Source of the DNA: Reyranella sp.
GTDB taxonomy: Bacteria > Pseudomonadota > Alphaproteobacteria > Reyranellales > Reyranellaceae
Reading direction: 5' to 3'
Length of the DNA: 54,745 nt
NCBI GenBank assembly: GCA_022844015.1
Contig: JALHMO010000019.1
Coordinates: 1 to 54,745 of the forward strand
A program made the position numbers and the translations under genes. Each line of letters starts with the position of its first letter. The stretch's first letter is position 1. Positions 7,696 to 15,054 of the stretch are shown here, piece after piece. Under the pieces are notes generated by a model. It did not search any database and was not told where the DNA came from. It saw only the letters and a program-made list of their open reading frames with translations.

Positions 7696-10083
7696 ATGAG
7701 ATCGTTTTCAAGGGCTGACCAGGCCATGGATGAGTCAGTGCTGAGCAGGGTTGCGCCCGTCGCCGATGGCGGCAACCTGGCGCCTGCGCCGGTGACGGTA
7801 CGCGGCAATGACGCGTCCACCGAGCTGTGGTCGTGGCTGCACCTGCTCAACCGCCGCAAGGCCATGATCGTCGGTTGCGGCCTGGTCGCGATCGCGCTCA
7901 TGGCGGTGATGATCGCCCAGCAGACGCCGCTCTATAAGGCGTCGGCCCGGATCATGCTGGATACCCGCACCTTCAAGGTGGTCAGCACGGAAGCGGCCCT
8001 GTCCGGCGTCGATACGCTCAACATGGGTGCGATCCAAAGCGAGCTGGAGGTCATCAAGTCTGATTTCCTGATCGCCCGGGTGGTCGACAAGCTCAATCTT
8101 GCCAACTTGCCGGACTTCAATGGCACCAAGCCACCCGGATTCATCGATCGTTCCCTTGCCCCGTTGCGGGAATTGTGGAGCACCGGCATCGCGAAGCTGC
8201 TGGCGCCGATCTCCTCCAGCCCTTCCGAACCTTCGGAGCCCGCGAAGGCGTCGGCATCGGCGGAGAAGGATTCCCGGCGGGCGGCGGCAATCGGCGCCGT
8301 GTCCAGCCATCTCAGCGTGACGCTGCTCGGCCGAACCTTCGTCATTGTCGTGACCGTCGAGAGCCCGGACGGCGCGATGTCGGCCAAGATCGCCAATGCC
8401 ATCGCCGATGCCTACCTCTCCGACCAGATCGACAGCAAGAACGAGGCGAACAGGAAGGCGACCGACTGGCTGGAGCAGCGACTGGCCGAGCTGCGCCGCA
8501 ACCTGCAGGCCGCCGAGGAGGCGGTGTCTGCCTATCGTCGCGACAAGGGGCTCGCCGGCAGCCCCGAAGGCAACGTTTCCACGCAGACGCTGGCCGACCT
8601 GAACTCCAAGTACACGGCGGCGCGCGGCCGCCGGGTCGAGAGGGAAGCCCGGCTTGTCGCCTTGAGCAAGGCGAGCCTCAACCCCGGCGAGCTCGCCAAT
8701 ATTGCCGAGGTCGCGGGCAACACGACCCTCTCGGCGCTGCGTATCCAGGATGTCGAGCTGAGCCGCAAGCTCGCCGAGCTGGGCGGTCAGCTGGGCGACA
8801 ATCACCCGCGGCTGGCGCAGGTCCGCAATGAGCTGAGCGCCGTGCGGTCGCGATTCCTGAGCGAAACCCAGCGCATAACCCTGGCAGTAAGGGCGGAGCT
8901 CGATGCCGCCAAGGCCGAGGAGGAAGAGCTCAAGGACATGGTCGAAAAGGCCTCCGTGGTCTCCGGGACGGCGACCCAGTACGAGGCCGAGCAAAAGGCG
9001 CTCGAGCGCGAGGCCCAGTCCAACCGGACGCTCTACGAGAGCTTCCTGAGCCGATACAAGGAATTGCGCCAGCAGCAGGACATCCAGCGCGCCGATGCCC
9101 GCATCCTGTCCTACGCCTCGCCATCCTATTCGCCGTCCTCGCCCAACTACAAGACAGGCCTGCTGACCGCCTTCATCGTCGGCTGCATGCTCGGCATGGC
9201 GGGCGCCGTCGCCGCCGAGAAGCTGGACCGCGTGTTCCGTTCGTCGGCGCAGGTCGAGGAAGCGACTGGGGTCAACGTTCTCGGCATGATCCCAGAGGTC
9301 AAGGGAGCCTCGGGAGTCCGCGCCAGCGTGGTCGGCCAGGTGCTCGACAACACCGCCTCGCCGGCGGCCGAGGCGGTTCGCGCCGTCTTCACCGCGATCA
9401 CCCTCGGGAGCCTCGATCGGCCGCCCAAGGTGGTCGCCATCACCTCGTCGACCCCGAGCGAGGGCAAGACGACGTTCGTTGCGTCGCTGGGCGGCCTGCT
9501 GACCAAGATGAATGCGTCACGCCGGGTGCTGATCGTCGATCTCGACCTGCGCCAGGCGAGCATGTCGGCGGCACTCGGCCTCGCGGATCGCGGCGGCACC
9601 ATCGACGAGTACCTGATGGGCCTGCGCTCGCTCGACGAATGCATCCGGCGGCACGACCTCTCGGGCGTGGATTACATCTGCGCTCGTCCCAACACGCCCA
9701 ACGCGCCGGAGATTCTCGAATCGCATGCCATGAAGTCTGCGCTGGCGACGTTTGCCGACCGCTACGACCTCGTGATCCTCGACGGCCCGCCGGTCATGGC
9801 GGTGTCGGATGCGCGCATCATTGCCCGTCTCGCCGACTACACCGTGTTCGTCGTGCAGTGGGCCAAGACGCCGCGCGAGGTCGTCAAGGCGGCGATCAGC
9901 GCGTTGCTGGCCGTGACCAGCCATGTCGGCATCGTCATCAACCGGGTCAACCTGGCCAAGCATGCGCGCTACGGCTATGGCGATCACAGCGACTACTACT
10001 CGCGCTATCAGGGGTACTACGGCGACGAGGCCGAGGAAGCGCCGAAGACTTCCCGGAAGCCGTCGCTGAAGGTGGCGAAGTAG
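7696..10083 (+). CDS. Polysaccharide co-polymerase / BY-kinase (Wzc/ExoP-like)
   Basis: This 795-aa inner-membrane protein controls chain length and export in Wzx/Wzy systems. A Wzz domain begins around residue 35, with a first membrane helix (AMIVGCGLVAIALMAVMIA). A long periplasmic coiled-coil region contains the GNVR-type segment (residues about 230-470). A second helix (GLLTAFIVGCMLGMAGAV) leads to a cytoplasmic kinase domain with Walker A TPSEGKTT (about 585), Walker A-prime VLIVDLDLRQ (about 612) and Walker B LVILDGPP (about 691). The C-terminus carries seven tyrosines within about 20 residues (757-777), the autophosphorylation cluster of BY-kinases. ATG 7696 follows a GGGGTTGGG ribosome-site-like stretch; an upstream GTG (7669) and an inner ATG (7726) are alternatives. 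It is the last gene of the export block. Confidence 0.92.
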   Translation: MRSFSRADQAMDESVLSRVAPVADGGNLAPAPVTVRGNDASTELWSWLHLLNRRKAMIVGCGLVAIALMAVMIAQQTPLYKASARIMLDTRTFKVVSTEAALSGVDTLNMGAIQSELEVIKSDFLIARVVDKLNLANLPDFNGTKPPGFIDRSLAPLRELWSTGIAKLLAPISSSPSEPSEPAKASASAEKDSRRAAAIGAVSSHLSVTLLGRTFVIVVTVESPDGAMSAKIANAIADAYLSDQIDSKNEANRKATDWLEQRLAELRRNLQAAEEAVSAYRRDKGLAGSPEGNVSTQTLADLNSKYTAARGRRVEREARLVALSKASLNPGELANIAEVAGNTTLSALRIQDVELSRKLAELGGQLGDNHPRLAQVRNELSAVRSRFLSETQRITLAVRAELDAAKAEEEELKDMVEKASVVSGTATQYEAEQKALEREAQSNRTLYESFLSRYKELRQQQDIQRADARILSYASPSYSPSSPNYKTGLLTAFIVGCMLGMAGAVAAEKLDRVFRSSAQVEEATGVNVLGMIPEVKGASGVRASVVGQVLDNTASPAAEAVRAVFTAITLGSLDRPPKVVAITSSTPSEGKTTFVASLGGLLTKMNASRRVLIVDLDLRQASMSAALGLADRGGTIDEYLMGLRSLDECIRRHDLSGVDYICARPNTPNAPEILESHAMKSALATFADRYDLVILDGPPVMAVSDARIIARLADYTVFVVQWAKTPREVVKAAISALLAVTSHVGIVINRVNLAKHARYGYGDHSDYYSRYQGYYGDEAEEAPKTSRKPSLKVAK

Positions 10084-10115
10084 GGAGGCGACTCCCCGCC
10101 CAATCGTAAGCGACG

Positions 10116-10811
10116 TCAGCCTTCGACCGCGCGCCGCAGCGCGGCGCGGGCGAGCAGGCGCGTGGAATCGAGGGTCGGAAGGGGCGAGTTGCGGTCGTCG
10201 ATGATGAGGGGGATCTCGGTGCACCCCAGCACCACGGCGTCACAGCCCTGATCCTTCAATCGGGCGATCACCTCCTGGAAGTAGCGCGTGGACGATGCTT
10301 CCAGGACGCCGTTCACGAGCTCGTCCATGATGATGCGATTGCACGCTTCGCGCTCCGCAGGAGGCGGCCGCACGGCTTCGAGGCCGCATGCTGCCAGCTT
10401 CTCGGGGTAGACGTCGCTGTCGACCAGCCACTTCGTGCCGGTGATGCCGATCCGGCGAAAGCCGCGCGCCACCGCCGCGGCCGCCGTGACCTCGGCGATA
10501 TGCAGCCAGGGCAGGGGCGAGCGTGGCGCGACGTACGCCATCGCCTGATGGATGGTATTGTCCGGGCAGATCAGGAAGTCGGCGCCGGCGCCGGCGAGCT
10601 TGCGCGCCGAGCCGAGCATCAACTCGCCCACGGCGCGCCAGTCGCTGCGCTCGATCGCCCGAACATAGTCGGCGAGCGATGGGGTATGCATCGAGATCTC
10701 GGGATGGGCGTGGGGCCCGAGGAGACCAGCACCTTCGATGCAGATGGTGCGGTAGCACAGCGCCGCGCCTTCGGCCGAGCAAGCGACGATTCCGATGTGG
10801 CATGCCGGCAC
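10116..10811 (-). CDS. Aspartate/glutamate racemase family protein
   Basis: A 231-aa enzyme of the Asp/Glu racemase fold, which interconverts L and D acidic amino acids (or related substrates) using two cysteines. Both are present in their motifs: Cys82 in ICPDNTIH and Cys197 in LGCTEIPL. An N-terminal IGIVACSAEGAALCY loop and a middle IGITGTKWLV strand also fit. The start is GTG at 10811, 8 bases after a GAGGAG ribosome site. It stands alone, convergent with the BY-kinase gene and divergent from the DUF2076 gene. A perfect TGACCGATCGGTCA palindrome lies about 100 bp upstream. Substrate is unproven; hydantoin racemase-like or maleate isomerase-like activity is the alternative. Confidence 0.85.
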   Translation of the reverse strand: MPACHIGIVACSAEGAALCYRTICIEGAGLLGPHAHPEISMHTPSLADYVRAIERSDWRAVGELMLGSARKLAGAGADFLICPDNTIHQAMAYVAPRSPLPWLHIAEVTAAAAVARGFRRIGITGTKWLVDSDVYPEKLAACGLEAVRPPPAEREACNRIIMDELVNGVLEASSTRYFQEVIARLKDQGCDAVVLGCTEIPLIIDDRNSPLPTLDSTRLLARAALRRAVEG

Positions 10812-10907
10812 GGCGTCAGCTCCTCGGGCGAGTCGTGCCGCGTGAGATGGTCATGGCGTGGTGTCCTCCCCGCTGGGATGTCTTGCCTCGATCGCGCTAG
10901 AGGCGAA

Positions 10908-10921
10908 TGACCGATCGGTCA
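10908..10921. promoter_or_regulatory. Perfect 14-base palindrome, TetR-type operator candidate
   Basis: TGACCGATCGGTCA is its own reverse complement and has the TGACCG...CGGTCA form common to operators of TetR-family repressors. It lies between the divergent racemase gene (start 10811) and the DUF2076 gene (start 11077). No TetR gene is visible in the window. Confidence 0.5.
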
Positions 10922-11076
10922 AGCCTTGCCGGCTGCCGCGGAATTCTCTTGTCATTGTGCTGTCGCGACGACGCGGGACAATGCCCTGACGCTGGCGTCG
11001 CCGTCGTCGCCGACCCTTGACGCTCGGCGCGCCGACAACCACCTTGGGGTGCCCGGATCGGGGCGGGAGGCATGTC

Positions 11077-11799
11077 ATGCAGGCACAGGAACGCGAGCTC
11101 ATTGCTGGTCTTTTCGGCCGGCTGCAGCCGTTCGAATCTCAACCCCGGGATGCCGAAGCGGAGGCGCTGATCAAGGACTTCATGGCGCGCCAGCCGGCAG
11201 CCGCCTACCTCCTGGTCCAGGCCGTGCTCGTGCAGGAGCATGCACTCAAGGCGGCGCAGGAACGCATCGCGGAGCTGGAGGCGAATGCCAAGGCGCCGCC
11301 GCCCGCCGCGGCGCCGAGCTTCCTGGGCAGTGCGCCGAGCCTCGGACCCTGGGGCGCCCAGCCCGCTGCACCGCGAACCTCGGTGCCAACGACGGTGCCC
11401 GCGCCGATGCCGGCTGCCGCACCGCCGACACGCTCGCCGATGCAGGCTGCCCTCGCGCCGCAGGCCGGTGCCGCTGGTGGCGGTAGTTTCCTGCGCACTG
11501 CCATGATGACGGCCGCCGGGGTCGCGGGCGGCGCGCTGCTGTTCGAGGGGATCAGGGGTCTGCTGGGCAACAGCTCGAGCCCGTTCGGCCAGGCCCAGGC
11601 CGCGCAACCGTCGCCCTTGCTGCCGCCGGACTCGGCGCCGCAACAGCAACAGGCATGGTCGGACACACCGGCCGACAGCCAGCGCCAGGCCGACAATCAG
11701 TACCAGCCCGACGATCAGTTGCAGCAGGATCAGCCCTATCAGGACGACTACGATACGGCCTCGCTCGACGATGGAGGATCCGACGACAATTGGGCCTGA
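11077..11799 (+). CDS. DUF2076 domain protein
   Basis: A 240-aa protein matching the DUF2076 pattern. A helical N-terminal part (MQAQERELIAGLFGRLQPFE, then LVQAVLVQEHALKAAQERIAELE) is followed by a long Ala/Pro linker, a glycine-rich hydrophobic segment (about residues 130-165: GGGSFLRTAMMTAAGVAGGALL) and an acidic, Gln/Asp-rich tail (DDQLQQDQPYQDDYD). The family is annotated as uncharacterised, possibly periplasmic; there is no clear signal peptide here. ATG 11077 is chosen because GGGAGG sits just upstream; a nearby ATG at 11072 is out of frame. It is followed 41 bp later by a GST gene on the same strand and may be co-transcribed with it. Function unknown. Confidence 0.75.
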   Translation: MQAQERELIAGLFGRLQPFESQPRDAEAEALIKDFMARQPAAAYLLVQAVLVQEHALKAAQERIAELEANAKAPPPAAAPSFLGSAPSLGPWGAQPAAPRTSVPTTVPAPMPAAAPPTRSPMQAALAPQAGAAGGGSFLRTAMMTAAGVAGGALLFEGIRGLLGNSSSPFGQAQAAQPSPLLPPDSAPQQQQAWSDTPADSQRQADNQYQPDDQLQQDQPYQDDYDTASLDDGGSDDNWA

Positions 11800-11840
11800 C
11801 AGGCTGCCGACGTTTCGTGAACAAAGGGGAGAAGAAGACG

Positions 11841-12467
11841 ATGATCGAATTGCATACGTGGGGCACGCCCAACGGCCGGAAGGTCTCCATCATGCTCGAG
11901 GAATGCGGGCTGCCCTACAGCGTGCACAAGGTCGACATCTCCAAGGGCGAGCAGTTCAAGCCCGAGTTCCTGCGCATCAGCCCCAACAATCGAATTCCCG
12001 CGATCGTCGATCCAGACGGTCCGGGCGGCAAGCCATACAGCCTGTTCGAGTCGGGCGCGATCCTGGTCTACCTCGCCGACAAGACCGGCAAGTTCCTGCC
12101 GTCGGACCCGGTGAAGAAGTACGACACGCTGCAATGGCTGATGTGGCAGATGGGCGGGGTGGGGCCGATGTTCGGCCAGGCGCACCACTTCCTGCGCGCG
12201 GCGCCGACCAAGATCGAGTACGGCATCAAGCGCTACGTCGACGAGGCGAAGCGGTTGTACGGAGTGCTCGACAAGCAGCTCGCCGCGAACGCCTTCGCGG
12301 CCGGCGCCGACTACACCATCGCCGACATGGCGATCTTCCCCTGGACGGCCCGGCACGAGTGGCACACCGTCAACCTCGTCGACTTCCCCAACGTGAAGCG
12401 CTGGTATGACACCGTGAACGCGCGGCCGGCCGTGACCAAGGGCATGGCGGTTCCGTACCTGAACTGA
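11841..12467 (+). CDS. Glutathione S-transferase, Nu-class (YfcG/YghU-like)
   Basis: A 208-aa GST. The N-terminal thioredoxin-like domain opens with IELHTWGTPNGRKVSIMLEE; the TPNG motif in place of a catalytic Tyr or Ser is the mark of Nu-class enzymes such as E. coli YfcG, which reduce disulfides and bind glutathione disulfide. SPNNRIPAIVDPDG and LFESGAILVYLA are the glutathione-binding segments. The C-terminal helical domain ends DFPNVKRWYDTVNARPAV. It should be cytosolic and act in thiol redox balance. A purine-rich AAGGGGAGAAGAAGACG stretch serves as ribosome site. The stop overlaps the DUF3574 start by one base (TGATG). The nearby dps gene makes a stress-related grouping plausible. Confidence 0.9.
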   Translation: MIELHTWGTPNGRKVSIMLEECGLPYSVHKVDISKGEQFKPEFLRISPNNRIPAIVDPDGPGGKPYSLFESGAILVYLADKTGKFLPSDPVKKYDTLQWLMWQMGGVGPMFGQAHHFLRAAPTKIEYGIKRYVDEAKRLYGVLDKQLAANAFAAGADYTIADMAIFPWTARHEWHTVNLVDFPNVKRWYDTVNARPAVTKGMAVPYLN

Positions 12468-12904
12468 TGGCCCTGCGCAGGCGCCTGGTCACGGCGGCGA
12501 TGGTGGCCATCGCGATCGCCGCCGCGACCGGACGCGATGGCTTGGCGCAGGCCGGCCCGGTCCTGGCCTGCGTGGCACCGCTCAAGCCGGCCGTTTCCGT
12601 CGAGCTCTATTTCGGCCGCGGCAAGCCAGACGGCGGCGAGGTGAGCGATACCGAGTGGGAGGACTTCCTCGCCACGGAAGTGACGCCGCGCTTTCCCGAC
12701 GGGCTGAGCGTGATCGAGGTCATGGGACAGTACCGCGGCTCCTCGGGGAGGGTCGTGTCGGAACGGTCCAAGCGGCTCCACATCGTGGTCTTCGATACGC
12801 CCGCCCATTCGGCGAGGATCGGCGAGATCATCGACCTCTATCGCCGACGCTTCGGCCAGGAGTCGGTGTTGCGGACGGAGCGCAGCCTGTGTGCCGCGTT
12901 GTAG
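12467..12904 (+). CDS. DUF3574 family secreted protein
   Basis: A 145-aa protein starting inside the stop codon of the GST gene. Residues 1-30 form a signal peptide (basic start MALRRRL, hydrophobic core, cleavage near GLAQA). The mature part shows the DUF3574 pattern: SVELYFGRGKPDGG, VSDTEWEDFLATEVTPRFPDGLSV, GQYRGSSGRVVSERSKRLHIVV, ending in a Cys. Two cysteines (one after the signal, one near the C-terminus) could form a disulfide in the periplasm. No function is established for the family. Translational coupling to a GST and closeness to dps hint at envelope or oxidative stress, but this is only context. Confidence 0.8.
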   Translation: MALRRRLVTAAMVAIAIAAATGRDGLAQAGPVLACVAPLKPAVSVELYFGRGKPDGGEVSDTEWEDFLATEVTPRFPDGLSVIEVMGQYRGSSGRVVSERSKRLHIVVFDTPAHSARIGEIIDLYRRRFGQESVLRTERSLCAAL

Positions 12905-12920
12905 CCCGCGACCGGTTCAC

Positions 12921-12963
12921 CCTGTCGGGAAAGCCGGCTAGATTTGGTTGCACACCCGACAGG
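12921..12963 (+). promoter_or_regulatory. Inverted repeat overlapping the dps ribosome site
   Basis: Arms CCTGTCGGG (12921-12929) and CCCGACAGG (12955-12963) are perfect 9-bp complements separated by 25 bases. The right arm overlaps the AGGAG (12961-12965) that serves the dps ATG at 12975. A weak promoter-like pair lies within it (TTCACC 12916-12921, TAGATT 12939-12944, 17-base spacer). It could be an RNA hairpin hiding the ribosome site if transcription starts upstream, or a DNA operator if it starts at this promoter. Confidence 0.45.
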
Positions 12964-12974
12964 AGATGCCGTTC

Positions 12975-13493
12975 ATGAGCAGCGACGCGAAGTCTCGCAA
13001 GACCGCCAACCTCGCCACGCCGACCGATCTCGGCGCCAACGCCACCAAGGAGCTGGCGGGCGGTCTCAACATACTGCTGGCCGACGTCTATGCGCTCTAC
13101 CTCAAGACCAAGAATTTCCACTGGCACGTGTCGGGCCCGCATTTCCGCGACTACCATCTGCTGCTCGACGACCAGGCGACTCAGATCGACGGGATGACCG
13201 ATGCCATTGCCGAGCGGGTGCGCAAGCTCGGCGGCACGACCATCCGCTCGATCGGCCATATCCAGCGCCTGCAGCGCGTGCTCGACAACGATGCCGACTA
13301 TGTGACGCCGCACGACATGCTGGCCGAGCTGCGCGGCGACAACATCGAGCTCAACAAGCACATGCGTACCCTCCACGATTTGTGCGACGAGCACGGTGAC
13401 GTCGCCACCGCGAGCCTGATCGAGAACTGGATCGACGAGACCGAGCAGCGCGTCTGGTTCCTGTTCGAGACCGGCCGGCGCACCGAGGGCTGA
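12975..13493 (+). CDS. dps: Dps-family ferritin-like DNA-protection protein
   Basis: A 172-aa Dps homologue: a dodecameric cytosolic ferritin-like protein that oxidises Fe(II) with peroxide, stores iron and shields DNA. The ferroxidase ligands at the dimer interface are present: His49 (in NFHWHVSG), His61, Asp76 and Glu80 (in TDAIAERVRKLGG). A lysine/arginine-containing flexible N-terminus (SSDAKSRKTAN) could bind DNA. The ATG at 12975 is chosen over 12966 because AGGAG at 12961-12965 is 9 bases from the former and touches the latter. An inverted repeat overlaps that ribosome site. It is followed by a palindromic repeat and then the convergent argE gene. Confidence 0.92.
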   Translation: MSSDAKSRKTANLATPTDLGANATKELAGGLNILLADVYALYLKTKNFHWHVSGPHFRDYHLLLDDQATQIDGMTDAIAERVRKLGGTTIRSIGHIQRLQRVLDNDADYVTPHDMLAELRGDNIELNKHMRTLHDLCDEHGDVATASLIENWIDETEQRVWFLFETGRRTEG

Positions 13494-13502
13494 CACCTAC
13501 TA

Positions 13503-13560
13503 ATTCCCCGTCCGGCTCGGCCGGGGAGCTGTCGCCGTCTTGCGGTGACGGGTCGATGAT
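13503..13560. repeat. Palindromic intergenic repeat, family A (short copy)
   Basis: Two small hairpins in a row: CCCC...GGGG around TCCGGCTCGGCCGG, then GTCGCCG/CGGTGAC around TCTTG. The same order of sequence (GGGGAG, TGTCGCCGTCTT, GGCGACGG, GGTC-AT) recurs in the larger element at 18166-18301. It lies between convergent dps and argE and may act as a bidirectional terminator, though no T-run follows. Confidence 0.65.
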
Positions 13561-13609
13561 CACATGGCCGGGAGCGCGCCACTCTGTGGCGCTCATGCGG
13601 TGGCGCGGC

Positions 13610-14782
13610 TCAAAGTAGCGGTCGCTCAGCCCAGCCGATCAGGCGCCGCAGGAAGGCATCGCAGGCATCCATCTGGGCACGGGCGACGAACTCGTTGGGT
13701 TGATGTGCCTGGGCGATGTCGCCCGGCCCGCAGATCACGGTCGGGATGCCGTGGCCGCGGAAGATGCCGGCTTCGGTGGCATACGGCACGGCATAGGTCC
13801 TGTTGCCGCCGGTCCACTGCAGGGCCAGGCGCGCGGCTTCCTCGTTTTCCCGAGGCAGCAGGCCCGGCACGAAGGAGCGGCGGCGCAGCGTGATGTCGGC
13901 ATCCGGATGACGCGCCTTCATCCTGGGCAACAGCAAGTCGGTGATGTAGCGCTCGGCACGGCGCTGGACCTCCCACGGATCGTCGCCGGGCAGGGTGCGA
14001 TAGCCCCAGTTCAGCGTGCAGTCGCGGGCCAGGATGTTGGCGGCGGTGCCGCCAGTGACGATGCCGACATTGATCGTGGTGTGGCCTGGCACCGTGTCGA
14101 TGTCGCTCCGGGAGCGCACCGCCAGCTCGACCTGCAGCTCGTTCAGCCAGTGGATGAACTCGCCGGCGAAGTGGATGGCGCTGACCCCGAGGTGGGTCAT
14201 CGAGGAGTGCGCCTCGAAGCCCTTGAAGGTGGCGATCAGGCCGCCGCCGGCATTCTGGGCGTTGACCACGCTCATCATGGTCGGCTCGCCGACGATCACG
14301 GCGCGGGGGCGCGGCACGGCCCCGACCAGCCGCTCGACGAGCGCCGGGGCGCCGAGGCAGCCGATCTCCTCGTCGTAGCTGAAGGCGAGGTGCAGGGGCA
14401 CCGAGAGCCGCGCGCGCTGGAAGGCCGGCAGGTTGGCGAGGCAGGCGGCGATGAAGCCTTTCATGTCGCAGGTGCCGCGGCCATAGAGGTTGCCGTCGTC
14501 GCGTGCCGTCAGCTCCCAGGGATCGGACGTCCAGGGTTGGCCGTCGACCGGTACGACGTCGGTGTGACCAGACAGGACGATGCCTCCCTCGGCGTCGGGG
14601 CCGATCGAGGCGAACAGGTTGGCCTTGGTTCCCTCGGCGTTCGGCACCAGCGTGCTCGGGACCCCATGCTCCTCGAGATAGTCGCGGATCCAGTGGATCA
14701 ACTCGAGGTTGGAATTGCGCGAGGTGGTGTCGAACGCCACCAGGCGCCGCAGCATGTCGACCGAGCTCGGCGGGGTACTCAT
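13610..14782 (-). CDS. argE: Acetylornithine deacetylase (M20 metallopeptidase family)
   Basis: A 390-aa M20 zinc amidohydrolase of the alphaproteobacterial ArgE type, which removes acetate from N-acetylornithine in arginine synthesis. Metal and catalytic residues are in place: His73 and Asp75 in SGHTDVVPVD, Asp106 in GRGTCDMKG, Glu138-Glu139 in SYDEEIGCLG, Glu in VGEPTM, and a late His in AQAHQPNEF. The dimerisation domain sits between about 180 and 300. The start is ATG 14782; a longer frame adds 12 residues without improving the fold. The gene stands alone on the minus strand between dps and tRNA-Ser. A related M20 deacylase of different specificity cannot be excluded, but the motifs agree well with ArgE. 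Confidence 0.85.
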   Translation of the reverse strand: MSTPPSSVDMLRRLVAFDTTSRNSNLELIHWIRDYLEEHGVPSTLVPNAEGTKANLFASIGPDAEGGIVLSGHTDVVPVDGQPWTSDPWELTARDDGNLYGRGTCDMKGFIAACLANLPAFQRARLSVPLHLAFSYDEEIGCLGAPALVERLVGAVPRPRAVIVGEPTMMSVVNAQNAGGGLIATFKGFEAHSSMTHLGVSAIHFAGEFIHWLNELQVELAVRSRSDIDTVPGHTTINVGIVTGGTAANILARDCTLNWGYRTLPGDDPWEVQRRAERYITDLLLPRMKARHPDADITLRRRSFVPGLLPRENEEAARLALQWTGGNRTYAVPYATEAGIFRGHGIPTVICGPGDIAQAHQPNEFVARAQMDACDAFLRRLIGWAERPLL

Positions 14783-14930
14783 CCGGGCACCGTGGCACAG
14801 TTCAGGCCGACCGGCCAAGGGCCTGATTTTCCACGAAAAATCGAGGCCGTGTTTGACTCCCCGGGCCGCCCCGGCTAGAACCGCCGCGCATCCGTCGTGG
14901 ATAACGACCGCCGGGGTCTTAGCGGGCTGC

Positions 14931-15020
14931 GGAGAGGTGGCCGAGCGGTCGAAGGCGGCGGTTTGCTAAACCGTTATAGGGAGATAATCCCTATCGAGGG
15001 TTCGAATCCCTTCCTCTCCG
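14931..15020 (+). tRNA. tRNA-Ser(GCU)
   Basis: The acceptor stem GGAGAGG pairs with CCTCTCC (15013-15019), with discriminator G at 15020 and an encoded CCA at 15021-15023. The D-arm starts TGGCCGAGCGG. The anticodon arm GCGGT-TTGCTAA-ACCGT gives anticodon GCT. A long variable arm (TAGGGAGATAATCCCTA) is the class II mark of tRNA-Ser. The T-arm contains GGTTCGAATCC. It reads serine codons AGC and AGU. Confidence 0.97.
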
Positions 15021-15054
15021 CCATTATCCCTGCCAGCCCGCGCCCCCGCGGCAA

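Noticed and set aside
10812..11076. Possible gene in the racemase-DUF2076 gap
   Set aside because: The frames present are shadows or lack starts; the gap is better explained as a divergent promoter region with the TetR-type palindrome.
14931..15023. tRNA-Ser as an integration site for a genomic island
   Set aside because: No integrase, no direct repeat of the tRNA 3' end, and no change of gene character beside it were seen.
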